Below, in pieces: positions 1 to 6,024 of a stretch of 15,750 nt of DNA. This stretch comes from RGIG426 sp045598065 (GTDB lineage Bacteria > Bacillota > Clostridia > Oscillospirales > Acutalibacteraceae), in NCBI GenBank assembly GCA_045598065.1, contig JAZLLJ010000027.1, forward strand, positions 1 through 15,750. The letters run 5' to 3'. The position numbers and the translations under genes were made by a program. Under the pieces are notes generated by a model. That model did no database searches and was not told the origin of the DNA. It was given only the letters and a program-made list of their open reading frames with translations. Numbering within the stretch: position 1 is the first letter of the stretch; every line of letters begins with the position of its first letter.

Positions 1-40
1 ACGCCGGTCCCTACGGGCACGCCGCGGGTTTGTGCGAAAA
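1..40. other. Window edge, no supported gene
   Basis: These bases lie downstream of the Nudix hydrolase stop codon. No terminator hairpin is visible. On the minus strand one reading frame stays open to the edge (it reads roughly FAQTRGVPVGTG), which could be the beginning of a further minus-strand gene overlapping the Nudix gene. The stretch is too short to call, and no start codon with a ribosome binding site can be identified. Confidence 0.3.
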
Positions 41-586
41 TTACGGCAAAATTCCCCGTTCGGCGCAGACTTTAAGGATGCCGATTTGGGTTTTGGCATC
101 CGGCAGTTCGCCGTTCATCACGCGGATGAGCGCTTCTTTAAGCGGTACGGCGGCAAGCGTTAAAAATTCGTCGTCATCCGGTTGTGCTTCGCCGAAGGTG
201 AGGTCGGTTGCCTCATAAATGCGGTCGATTTCGGTACAAAAACCGGGAGTCGGGTACATATTGCCGAGGAATTTCCACGTTTTGGCCTCGGCGCCCGTTT
301 CCTCTTTCAGTTCGCGGACGGCGGCGGTTTTGGTGTCGCTGTCGGTGGTTTCGAGTTTGCCTGCCGGCAGTTCCCACGTCTCTTCCTCGAACGGATAGCG
401 CCACTGGCGCACGAGCAGGATTTTTTCGTCGTCGGTGACGGCGGCAACGCACACGCCGCCGGGATGTTCCACGACGACACGGGTGCAGTCGCGGCCGTCG
501 GCGGTTTTGGCGTCGTCTTCTCGCATGGTGAGGATGGCGCCTTTATGGACAATGTTCTTTTTTACGGTCGTTTCACGAAAATTCAT
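41..586 (-). CDS. Nudix hydrolase, ADP-ribose pyrophosphatase (NudF-like)
   Basis: This 181-residue protein probably hydrolyses ADP-ribose or a similar nucleoside diphosphate sugar to AMP and a sugar phosphate in the cytosol, clearing reactive ADP-ribose. The N-terminal strand region (about 8-60) and the WELPAGKLE segment (71-79) match bacterial ADPRases of the NudF/YqkG type. The Nudix helix follows with REL at 91-93 and the metal-binding EE pair at 95-96. The box carries one extra residue between Gly76 and Arg91, and its first conserved Glu is replaced by Asp82 or Ser83. The length is normal for the family. I chose the ATG at 586, giving MNFRETTVKK, because homologues start there. The longer frame reaching 643 would overlap the divergent gene. 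The ribosome binding site is weak (GAAAGG about 13 bases upstream). The substrate is inferred; another NDP-sugar is possible. Confidence 0.85.
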   Translation of the reverse strand: MNFRETTVKKNIVHKGAILTMREDDAKTADGRDCTRVVVEHPGGVCVAAVTDDEKILLVRQWRYPFEEETWELPAGKLETTDSDTKTAAVRELKEETGAEAKTWKFLGNMYPTPGFCTEIDRIYEATDLTFGEAQPDDDEFLTLAAVPLKEALIRVMNGELPDAKTQIGILKVCAERGILP

Positions 587-628
587 AGGACAAACACAGC
601 CTTTCATACCTTTTTTTGAGGTGAGATA

Positions 629-1471
629 ATGGAACGGTATCACGAGCCTCCGTCAGCGGCGAAACGGGCGAAATGGGGAGAGGAACTTTGTACTCGCTTT
701 GCAGGTCTTTCTCGTTTTCCCATCGGACAAAGCGTTTGTGGGCGGCCGATTGACGGTTTTTTGCTTGGGAACGGCGCGCATACGGTGTTGTTTTTGGGTG
801 GGACACACGCGCAGGAGTGGATAACCGCTTTACTATTGTATCGGTTTATCGAAGACGTGTGCACCCACGTGGAAAGCGGAAAAGCCGCCTGCCGCGTGGC
901 AATCGGAAAAGCGATGATGGGGCGCAGTCTGTTGTTTGTGCCGGCGTTAAATCCCGACGGCATCGAACAGGCGCTCGGTGGAGACAAGACGTGGCAAGCC
1001 AATGCGCGCGGTGTGGACCTTAACCACAATTTTAATGCGGGATGGGAGAAATTGCAAGCCTTAGAGCGAAAAAACGGGATTTTTTCGTCCGGCCCACGGC
1101 AGTTCGGCGGCACAGCCCCCGAAAGCGAGCCGGAAACGGCGGCCATCACCGCGCTTTGTCGTCGGGCAAGTCCGGCGCACGCCGTATCTTTACACACCCA
1201 AGGAGAAGTCATCTACTGGCGTTACGGTCACCGCACCCCCGAGCGGTCGCGGTGGATGGCAAACGTGTTGGCGCAAGCGACGGGATATGCGCTTGACGAG
1301 CCGGAAGGACTCGCGGTGGGCGGCGGATTTAAGGATTGGTTTATCGAAGAATTTGCAAAACCGGCGTTTACCGTGGAATGCGGAAAGGGGAAAAATCCGC
1401 TTCCTCTTTCGGATTTTCCGATGATTTATGAACGGATTCGAGAGATGCTGTTTTTGGCGGCAATTATGTAG
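629..1471 (+). CDS. M14 family zinc carboxypeptidase-like peptidase
   Basis: This 280-residue metallopeptidase belongs to the M14 (carboxypeptidase A) fold, close in style to bacterial enzymes that trim peptidoglycan peptides such as gamma-D-Glu-meso-DAP. The zinc ligands are seen as HAQE (His60, Glu63) and His189 in SLHTQGE. The substrate-pocket segment ARGVDLNHNF (126-135) follows NPDG (108-111), and the catalytic Glu is Glu250 in FTVECG. There is no signal peptide, membrane segment or cell-wall-binding module, so a cytosolic role in recycling murein peptides or degrading peptides is inferred. The start is supported by AGGTG five bases upstream of the ATG. The gene is divergent from the Nudix gene, with only 42 bases between the starts, and I could not pick out convincing promoters there. 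The peptide substrate is not determinable from the sequence. Confidence 0.85.
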   Translation: MERYHEPPSAAKRAKWGEELCTRFAGLSRFPIGQSVCGRPIDGFLLGNGAHTVLFLGGTHAQEWITALLLYRFIEDVCTHVESGKAACRVAIGKAMMGRSLLFVPALNPDGIEQALGGDKTWQANARGVDLNHNFNAGWEKLQALERKNGIFSSGPRQFGGTAPESEPETAAITALCRRASPAHAVSLHTQGEVIYWRYGHRTPERSRWMANVLAQATGYALDEPEGLAVGGGFKDWFIEEFAKPAFTVECGKGKNPLPLSDFPMIYERIREMLFLAAIM

Positions 1472-1479
1472 AAATTTTT

Positions 1480-1541
1480 TTCGAAAAAAGTTAAAAAAAT
1501 TCGAAAAAGATATAGGAAAATCGAAAAGAATGTGCTATACT
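1480..1541 (+). promoter_or_regulatory. Promoter of the transketolase genes, with phased A-tracts
   Basis: An extended -10 box, TGCTATACT, ends at 1541 (hexamer 1536-1541). No recognisable -35 box lies 17 bases upstream. Instead the upstream DNA holds A-tracts at about 1484-1489, 1493-1499, 1504-1508, 1517-1520 and 1524-1527. The motif TCGAAAA recurs at 1481, 1501 and 1521, exactly 20 bases apart. This resembles an UP element or a curved-DNA activator that would make up for the absent -35 box. TATAGGAAA also occurs twice, at 1511 and 1541. The -10 call is strong; the curvature role is inference. Confidence 0.7.
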
Positions 1542-1584
1542 ATAGGAAATATGTTTGGACGTCAAAATAAAGGAGTCGGAAGAC

Positions 1585-2430
1585 ATGGAATCGTCAATGA
1601 AAAAGCAACTTGCCATCGATGCCGCCAAAATTCGTTTGGATATCATCGAGGGCACTTTTCACGCGAAAAGCGGTCATCCGGGTGGATCTCTTTCCATCAC
1701 GGACACCATCGCGTATCTCTATCGCTGTGTTCTGAACGTGGATCCGAAAAACCCCCATTGGGCGGACCGTGACCGTTTGGTGCTTTCCAAAGGACACACT
1801 GCTCCTGCGCTGTACGGCGCGCTCGCGCTTCACGGGTTTTTCCCACAAAGCGAGATTGCGCGGCTGCGCAAACCGGACAGTTTTCTGCAAGGACACCCGG
1901 ATATGCAAAAAACGCCCGGTGTGGATATGTCTACCGGCTCGCTCGGTCAAGGCGTTTCCGCGGCGGCAGGTATGGCACTTGCGGCGAAATTAGACAAAAA
2001 AGACTATCACGTCTATGCGATTCTCGGCGACGGCGAGATTGAGGAAGGCCAGGTGTGGGAGACGGCGATGTTCGCTTCCGCCAAAGAGCTTTCCAATTTG
2101 ACCTTGTTTATCGACAACAATAATCTGCAAATTGACGGTTGCCTCAAAGAGGTCAACTCCCCTTATCCGATCAAAGAAAAATTCGAGGCGTTCGGCTTCA
2201 CCGTGTTTGAGGCGGACGGCCACGATTTCGACTCCATTGACCAAGCGGTGACGGCCGCGCGCGCTGTAACCGACAAGCCTACGGCGATCATTTTGAAAAC
2301 CGTGAAAGGCCACGGCGTTTCCTTTATGGAAAACCAGGTCGGTTGGCACGGCAAAGCCACCAACGCCGAAGAATACGAAGTGGCGATGGCGGAACTGAAA
2401 GCGGCGCTCAAAGCGTGTGAGGAGGCGTGA
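1585..2430 (+). CDS. Transketolase, N-terminal (thiamine-binding) subunit
   Basis: This 281-residue protein is the first half of a split transketolase, which moves two-carbon ketol units between sugar phosphates in the non-oxidative pentose phosphate pathway. The visible signatures are SGHPGGSLS (29-37), KGHTAPALY (69-77), GSLGQG (118-123) and the thiamine diphosphate/Mg motif running from GDG (148-150) to NNN (178-180). The pyrimidine and C-terminal domains are on the next gene, so both products must assemble to form the active site. An AAAGGAG ribosome binding site nine bases upstream supports the ATG at 1585 over the in-frame TTG at 1555 and the ATG at 1597. The gene is co-transcribed with its partner, two bases apart. 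A two-gene transketolase is common in Clostridia and archaea, so the split is not a frameshift. Confidence 0.95.
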   Translation: MESSMKKQLAIDAAKIRLDIIEGTFHAKSGHPGGSLSITDTIAYLYRCVLNVDPKNPHWADRDRLVLSKGHTAPALYGALALHGFFPQSEIARLRKPDSFLQGHPDMQKTPGVDMSTGSLGQGVSAAAGMALAAKLDKKDYHVYAILGDGEIEEGQVWETAMFASAKELSNLTLFIDNNNLQIDGCLKEVNSPYPIKEKFEAFGFTVFEADGHDFDSIDQAVTAARAVTDKPTAIILKTVKGHGVSFMENQVGWHGKATNAEEYEVAMAELKAALKACEEA

Positions 2431-2432
2431 AT

Positions 2433-3383
2433 ATGGCGGACGTAATGAAAAAAGCCACCCGTGAAGGCTACGGCGACGCGTTGGTGGAACTCGGTAAAGA
2501 ACACGACGACATTGTGGTAATGGATGCCGACCTTGCCGGCGCCACCCGTACAGGCACGTTCAAAAAAGCGTTCCCCGACCGTTTCTTCAACGCCGGTATC
2601 GCCGAGGCGAATATGACCGGTGTGGCGGCAGGTCTTGCTTCCTGTGGCAAAACGGTGTTTATCTCCTCGTTCGCGATGTTTGCGACCGGTCGCGCGTATG
2701 AACAAATCCGCAACTCGGTGGCGTATCCGCGTCTCAACGTGAAAGTGGCGGCGAGCCACGGCGGCATCTCCGTTGGCGAGGACGGCGCCACGCACCAGTG
2801 CATCGAGGATCTCGGCCTTATGCGCGGCATCCCCGGCATGGCGGTTCTTAACCCTGCCGACTACTATGAGGCGAAAAAAGCGGTGAAAGCCGCCTACGAA
2901 TGGGACGGCCCGGTGTATCTGCGATTTGGCCGCCTTGCCGTGCCGGTGGTGTTTGATGAGGATTGCCCCTTCGAAATCGGTAAGGGCGTGATGCTTAAAG
3001 ACGGTACGGACGTGACTGTGATTGCAACCGGCCTTATGGTGAAAGAGGCGCTGGAAGCGTATGAGATGCTGAAAGCGGAGGGCATTTCCGCCCGTATCAT
3101 CAATATGGCGACCATCAAACCGATTGATCGCGACATCATTGAAAAAGCTGCTCGCGAAACCGGTGTGATCGTGACTGCCGAGGAGCATAGCATCCTGAAC
3201 GGTCTCGGAAGCGCTGTTGCCGAAGTGGTGGCGGAAACCGTGCCGGTGCCGGTTGTGCGTGTGGGCGTGGAAGATACCTTCGGCAAATCCGGCCCTGCGG
3301 CGGATTTGCTGAAAGAATTCGGTCTTTCCGCGGAGAACATCGTGAAGAATGTGAAGATCGCGCTCAAAAAGAAAGCAAAATAA
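2433..3383 (+). CDS. Transketolase, C-terminal subunit
   Basis: This 316-residue protein supplies the pyrimidine-binding and C-terminal domains of the split transketolase. FNAGIAEANM (52-61) contains Glu58, expected to activate the thiamine cofactor from across the dimer interface. SHGGISVGEDGATHQ (108-122) is the typical sugar-phosphate and cofactor channel segment. The C-terminal domain begins around residue 180 and includes VIVTAEEHSILNGLGS (245-260). The start is set at the ATG, which has GAGGAGG seven bases upstream. An in-frame GTG six bases earlier overlaps the stop of the first subunit but would sit only one base from that site. The gene ends 14 bases before a strong terminator stem. 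The 1-deoxyxylulose-5-phosphate synthase family shares these domains but is a single longer chain. Confidence 0.95.
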   Translation: MADVMKKATREGYGDALVELGKEHDDIVVMDADLAGATRTGTFKKAFPDRFFNAGIAEANMTGVAAGLASCGKTVFISSFAMFATGRAYEQIRNSVAYPRLNVKVAASHGGISVGEDGATHQCIEDLGLMRGIPGMAVLNPADYYEAKKAVKAAYEWDGPVYLRFGRLAVPVVFDEDCPFEIGKGVMLKDGTDVTVIATGLMVKEALEAYEMLKAEGISARIINMATIKPIDRDIIEKAARETGVIVTAEEHSILNGLGSAVAEVVAETVPVPVVRVGVEDTFGKSGPAADLLKEFGLSAENIVKNVKIALKKKAK

Positions 3384-3391
3384 GAGTTTAC

Positions 3392-3424
3392 AAAAAACCC
3401 CCAACCGACGGTTGGGGGTTTTTT
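3392..3424. terminator. Bidirectional rho-independent terminator
   Basis: A nine-base-pair perfect stem (CCCCCAACC at 3398-3406 with GGTTGGGGG at 3410-3418) closes a three-base GAC loop. It has AAAAAA before it and TTTTTT after it, so the structure has a U tail in both directions. It ends the transketolase transcript on the plus strand and the HerA-like ATPase transcript on the minus strand, whose stop lies ten bases away. Confidence 0.95.
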
Positions 3425-3433
3425 ATGCTTGTT

Positions 3434-5089
3434 TTACTTAAATAGGGTTTTGAACAACGTGCGTTTAAGAATCTGTCCGCCGGCACCGATGAGTTGGGTT
3501 TCGATTTTTGCCATACGGCGGTCGGCTTTCTTTTTCGCCTCGGCTTCTTCTTTTTCTTTTTTCTTTTCGGCGGCGGCTTCCTCTTTTTCGCGGCGTTTTT
3601 CTTCGGCGATTTCCTCGCGCTCGCGTTGACGTTCGGCGGCAGCCTCTTCTTTTTCGCGCTGTTTTTCGGCGGCGGCTTCTTCTTTTTCACGTTGTTTTTC
3701 CTCGGCCTCGGCCTCTTTTTGTTTTTGGGCCTCGTATTCCGCTTTTTCTTTTTCGAAAGCGGCGCGTTCGGCGGCCAAACGATCCTCTTCGGCGGCGGTG
3801 GCTTTTTCTTCCTCCAACACCTCGTAGGCGGTCTCGCTGTCGTAAGCTACGTCGTATTTCGCCATACCGTCCGCCATTTTTGCTTGGTTGCGCGCGGCTT
3901 CATCCGCCGGTGCCATCAAACTTTGCGGGCAGATAACGGCGGTCTGCTGAACAATGCCGGGCACGCCTTCCTCATCCAAAACGGAAATCAGCGCGTGGCC
4001 GACACCCAGTTCCATAATGACTTGTTCGGTGGAGAATGCCGGGTTGGCACGCATCGAATCGGCGGCGGCGCGTACAGCGCGCTGTTCCGCCGGCGTGTAA
4101 GCACGCAACGCGTGCTGGACACGGTTGGACAGTTGTGCCAAAACGCTGTCCGGAATATCGGCAGGATTTTGGGTGACGAAATAGATGCCGACACCTTTCG
4201 AGCGGATGAGTTTGACTACCTGCTCAATTTTTTGCACAAGCGCTTTCGGCGCATCGGAGAACAGCATATGAGCCTCGTCAAAGAAGAACACGAGCTTCGG
4301 TTTGTCACAGTCGCCGACCTCGGGGAGAACGGTATACAGTTCGGACATCATCCACAGAAGGAACGTGGCGTAAAGCGTGGGGTTTTGGGCCAGTTTCACG
4401 CAGTCGAGCAGGTGAATGTAGCCGTTGCCGTTTACGTCGGTGCGCAGCCAGTCTTTGATATCCAGCGGCGGTTCACCGAAGAATTTGTCGCCGCCTTGGG
4501 TTTCAAGCGGCAACAGTTCGCGCACGAGCGTGCCGAGTGAGGCGGTGGCGATGGAGCCGTAGGTGGTGGTGTATTCGTCTTTGTGGTCGTTCACGTAGTT
4601 GAGAAGAGCGCGGAGGTCTTTCATATCGTAGAGGAGAAGGCCCTTATCGTCCGCAATTTTAAAGACAATGTTGAGTACGCCTTCCTGCGCCTCGGAAAGT
4701 CCCAAAATACGGGAGAGCAGTTCCGGGCCCATATCCGAAATGGTAGTGCGAACGGGGTGGCCGGTTTCGCCGTAGACATCCCAGAAGCAGACGGGGTAGC
4801 CTTTATAGCAGAAACTGTCGCGGATTCCGAATTTGTCGATGCGTTTTTCCATTCCCTCGTTTTGTTCGCCGGGAACGCACAGACCGGACACGTCGCCTTT
4901 GATGTCACAGAGGAACACCGGTACACCGGCATCGGAGAACGATTCCGCCATCACTTTCATCGTGATAGTTTTGCCGGTACCGGAAGCGCCGGCAATGAGG
5001 CCGTGGCGGTTGCAGATGGACAGCGGCATTTCGACGCGTGTTCCATCTAAATCCGAGAGGCCTAAATAGATTTTTCCGTTTTGAAGCAT
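3434..5089 (-). CDS. HerA-like/DUF853 (YjgR family) ATPase
   Basis: This 551-residue P-loop ATPase belongs to the HerA/FtsK-related superfamily, in the DUF853 (YjgR) branch. Its function is not established; relatives are called putative DNA-handling ATPases. Walker A is GASGTGKT (34-41), Walker B is LVFFFDEAH (266-274), and YFVTQNPADIPDSVLAQLSNRVQHALRA is split over 303-330, typical of YjgR proteins. From about residue 425 to 527 the chain is almost all Glu, Lys, Arg, Gln and Ala, including five tandem 11-residue repeats, and it ends in a short basic tail. No signal or membrane segment is seen. I start at the ATG preceded by GAGG with eight-base spacing; the longer frame to 5137 overlaps the promoter. 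It has its own promoter, a palindrome over the -10 box, and the sirtuin gene upstream on the same strand. Confidence 0.85.
   Translation of the reverse strand: MLQNGKIYLGLSDLDGTRVEMPLSICNRHGLIAGASGTGKTITMKVMAESFSDAGVPVFLCDIKGDVSGLCVPGEQNEGMEKRIDKFGIRDSFCYKGYPVCFWDVYGETGHPVRTTISDMGPELLSRILGLSEAQEGVLNIVFKIADDKGLLLYDMKDLRALLNYVNDHKDEYTTTYGSIATASLGTLVRELLPLETQGGDKFFGEPPLDIKDWLRTDVNGNGYIHLLDCVKLAQNPTLYATFLLWMMSELYTVLPEVGDCDKPKLVFFFDEAHMLFSDAPKALVQKIEQVVKLIRSKGVGIYFVTQNPADIPDSVLAQLSNRVQHALRAYTPAEQRAVRAAADSMRANPAFSTEQVIMELGVGHALISVLDEEGVPGIVQQTAVICPQSLMAPADEAARNQAKMADGMAKYDVAYDSETAYEVLEEEKATAAEEDRLAAERAAFEKEKAEYEAQKQKEAEAEEKQREKEEAAAEKQREKEEAAAERQREREEIAEEKRREKEEAAAEKKKEKEEAEAKKKADRRMAKIETQLIGAGGQILKRTLFKTLFK
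3536..3700 (-). repeat. Five tandem 33-base (11-residue) coding repeats
   Basis: Within the HerA-like ATPase gene, residues 464-518 consist of five consecutive 11-residue units: EKQREKEEAAA twice, then ERQREREEIAE, EKRREKEEAAA and EKKKEKEEAEA. The DNA repeat is degenerate. The pattern of opposite charges about four residues apart predicts a very stable extended helix, either a hendecad coiled coil or a charged single alpha helix. Confidence 0.85.
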
Positions 5090-5121
5090 GGTTTTTTCCT
5101 CGCCTTTCTCAATAAAGGTAT

Positions 5122-5136
5122 TGTATACAGTATACA
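5122..5136. promoter_or_regulatory. Palindrome over the -10 box, candidate operator
   Basis: TGTATAC (5122-5128) and GTATACA (5130-5136) form a perfect inverted repeat around one central base. It covers the -10 hexamer of the HerA-like gene promoter and the likely transcription start. The position fits a repressor operator. The TGTATACA core is reminiscent of GntR-family sites, but no regulator gene is adjacent, so the protein is unknown. Confidence 0.5.
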
Positions 5137-5157
5137 CGATGTGGGGGAAATTTGCAA
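5129..5157 (-). promoter_or_regulatory. Promoter of the HerA-like ATPase gene
   Basis: Read on the minus strand, TTGCAA (5152-5157) and TATACT (5129-5134) are separated by 17 bases. The -35 box lies one base past the sirtuin stop codon, so the ATPase can be transcribed independently of the sirtuin gene. No terminator hairpin separates the two, so read-through is also possible. Confidence 0.75.
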
Positions 5158-5158
5158 C

Positions 5159-5905
5159 TTATTTTGTCATCGCCTCGTCCACGGCAGAGAGCACTTGCCC
5201 GATGTTGTCACGGAACACGAGGGAGGCTTTGGTGTCGTACGGCGTTTCGCCTTTGTTTATGAGAACGATGTCCCGTCCGCCGTAGTAACGCAAAAACGAG
5301 GCGGCGGGATAGACGGCGAGTGACGTGCCGCCGATAATCAGCAGGTCGGCACGTTCAATGGCTTCCACCGCGCCTTCCACGGTTGTTTGGTCGAGTCCCT
5401 CTTCATAAAGCACCACGTTCGGGTGAACCAGTCCGCCGCAATCGCAGTGGGGCACGCCGCCGCCAAGAGATTTGACCGTTTCGGTGGGAAACTCTTTGCC
5501 GCAGCGGTCACAGTGGTGACGAAAAACCGTTCCGTGGAGTTCAAAAACGTTTTTCGAGCCGGCCGCCTGGTGGAGTCCGTCGATATTTTGGGTGACGATG
5601 GCGGCCAAATGCCCTTCACGCTCCCATTTGGCAAGCGTTTGGTGCGCCGCGTTCGGTTTGGCGACTTGGCTTAAAAAGTATTCGTGATAAAACTTGTAAA
5701 ACGTGTCGGGATGTCGAAGAAAGAACGAGCGAGACAGAATGGTTTCGGGAGAGACACCGTATTTGTTTGTGACGTTGTACAGTCCGTCTTCACTGCGGTA
5801 GTCTTTCAGTCCGCTTTCCGTCGAGACACCGGCGCCGCCGAAAAACACAGCGGATTTTGCGGTTTGGATAAGAGCGGCGAGAGCCGCGATGTTTTCCCTA
5901 TTCAT
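5159..5905 (-). CDS. SIR2-family NAD-dependent protein deacylase
   Basis: This 248-residue sirtuin removes acetyl or related acyl groups from protein lysines using NAD, giving nicotinamide and O-acyl-ADP-ribose. The NAD-binding GAGVSTESGLKDYR (24-37), TQNIDGLH (105-112), catalytic His124 in ELHG, a structural zinc site with Cys132, Cys135, Cys154 and Cys156, and GGTSLAVYPA (192-201) are all present. Length and motif order match bacterial CobB/SrtN enzymes. The usual PDFR of motif one reads KDYR here. The start is the ATG preceded by GAGGTGA at about five bases; the upstream in-frame codons overlap the promoter. It is divergent from the zinc-ribbon membrane protein gene. The four zinc cysteines and complete catalytic motifs argue for a deacylase rather than a defence NADase. 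Confidence 0.93.
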   Translation of the reverse strand: MNRENIAALAALIQTAKSAVFFGGAGVSTESGLKDYRSEDGLYNVTNKYGVSPETILSRSFFLRHPDTFYKFYHEYFLSQVAKPNAAHQTLAKWEREGHLAAIVTQNIDGLHQAAGSKNVFELHGTVFRHHCDRCGKEFPTETVKSLGGGVPHCDCGGLVHPNVVLYEEGLDQTTVEGAVEAIERADLLIIGGTSLAVYPAASFLRYYGGRDIVLINKGETPYDTKASLVFRDNIGQVLSAVDEAMTK

Positions 5906-5923
5906 AGCAGTCACCTCAAAATC

Positions 5924-5952
5924 AGTATAGCACAAAAACCCGTTGGTGGCAA
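5924..5952 (-). promoter_or_regulatory. Promoter of the sirtuin gene
   Basis: On the minus strand TTGCCA (5947-5952), a 17-base spacer and TATACT (5924-5929) form a strong sigma-A type promoter with an upstream TGC extension. The transcript would start close to the ribosome binding site, leaving a leader of about 12 bases. Confidence 0.85.
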
Positions 5953-5968
5953 GAGGAAAGACGGGAAC

Positions 5969-5997
5969 TTGACAGGACTTTTCGGGGATGCTATACT
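5969..5997 (+). promoter_or_regulatory. Near-consensus promoter of the membrane zinc-ribbon gene
   Basis: TTGACA (5969-5974, perfect consensus), a 17-base spacer and TATACT (5992-5997) with a TGC extension make the strongest-looking promoter in the window. The expected start near 6004 lies only six bases before the GTG at 6010, which counts against that codon as the start. It is back to back with the sirtuin promoter, and both carry TGCTATACTGA. Confidence 0.92.
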
Positions 5998-6024
5998 GAG
6001 AAAAATGCGGTGGGAGGGATTATG

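Noticed and set aside
1585..3383. Frameshifted or broken full-length transketolase
   Set aside because: Each half has its own ribosome binding site and start and complete domains, as in known two-subunit transketolases.
2163..3404. 413-codon open frame on the minus strand opposite the transketolase genes
   Set aside because: It is antisense to two clearly recognised genes, its product is rich in His, Arg and Phe with no family resemblance, and it lacks a ribosome binding site. It results from codon bias in a moderately GC-rich genome.
3494..4540. 348-codon open frame opposite the HerA-like ATPase, with a Phe/Leu/Gly-rich start that mimics membrane helices
   Set aside because: The apparent membrane segments are the complement of Glu/Lys/Ala repeats of the real gene. 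The motifs of the ATPase on the other strand are intact.
3434..5905. SIR2-HerA anti-phage defence system
   Set aside because: Rejected as an annotation, though kept as a finding: the sirtuin has deacylase zinc cysteines and motifs, the ATPase is YjgR-like, and each has its own promoter. No other defence or mobile genes surround them.
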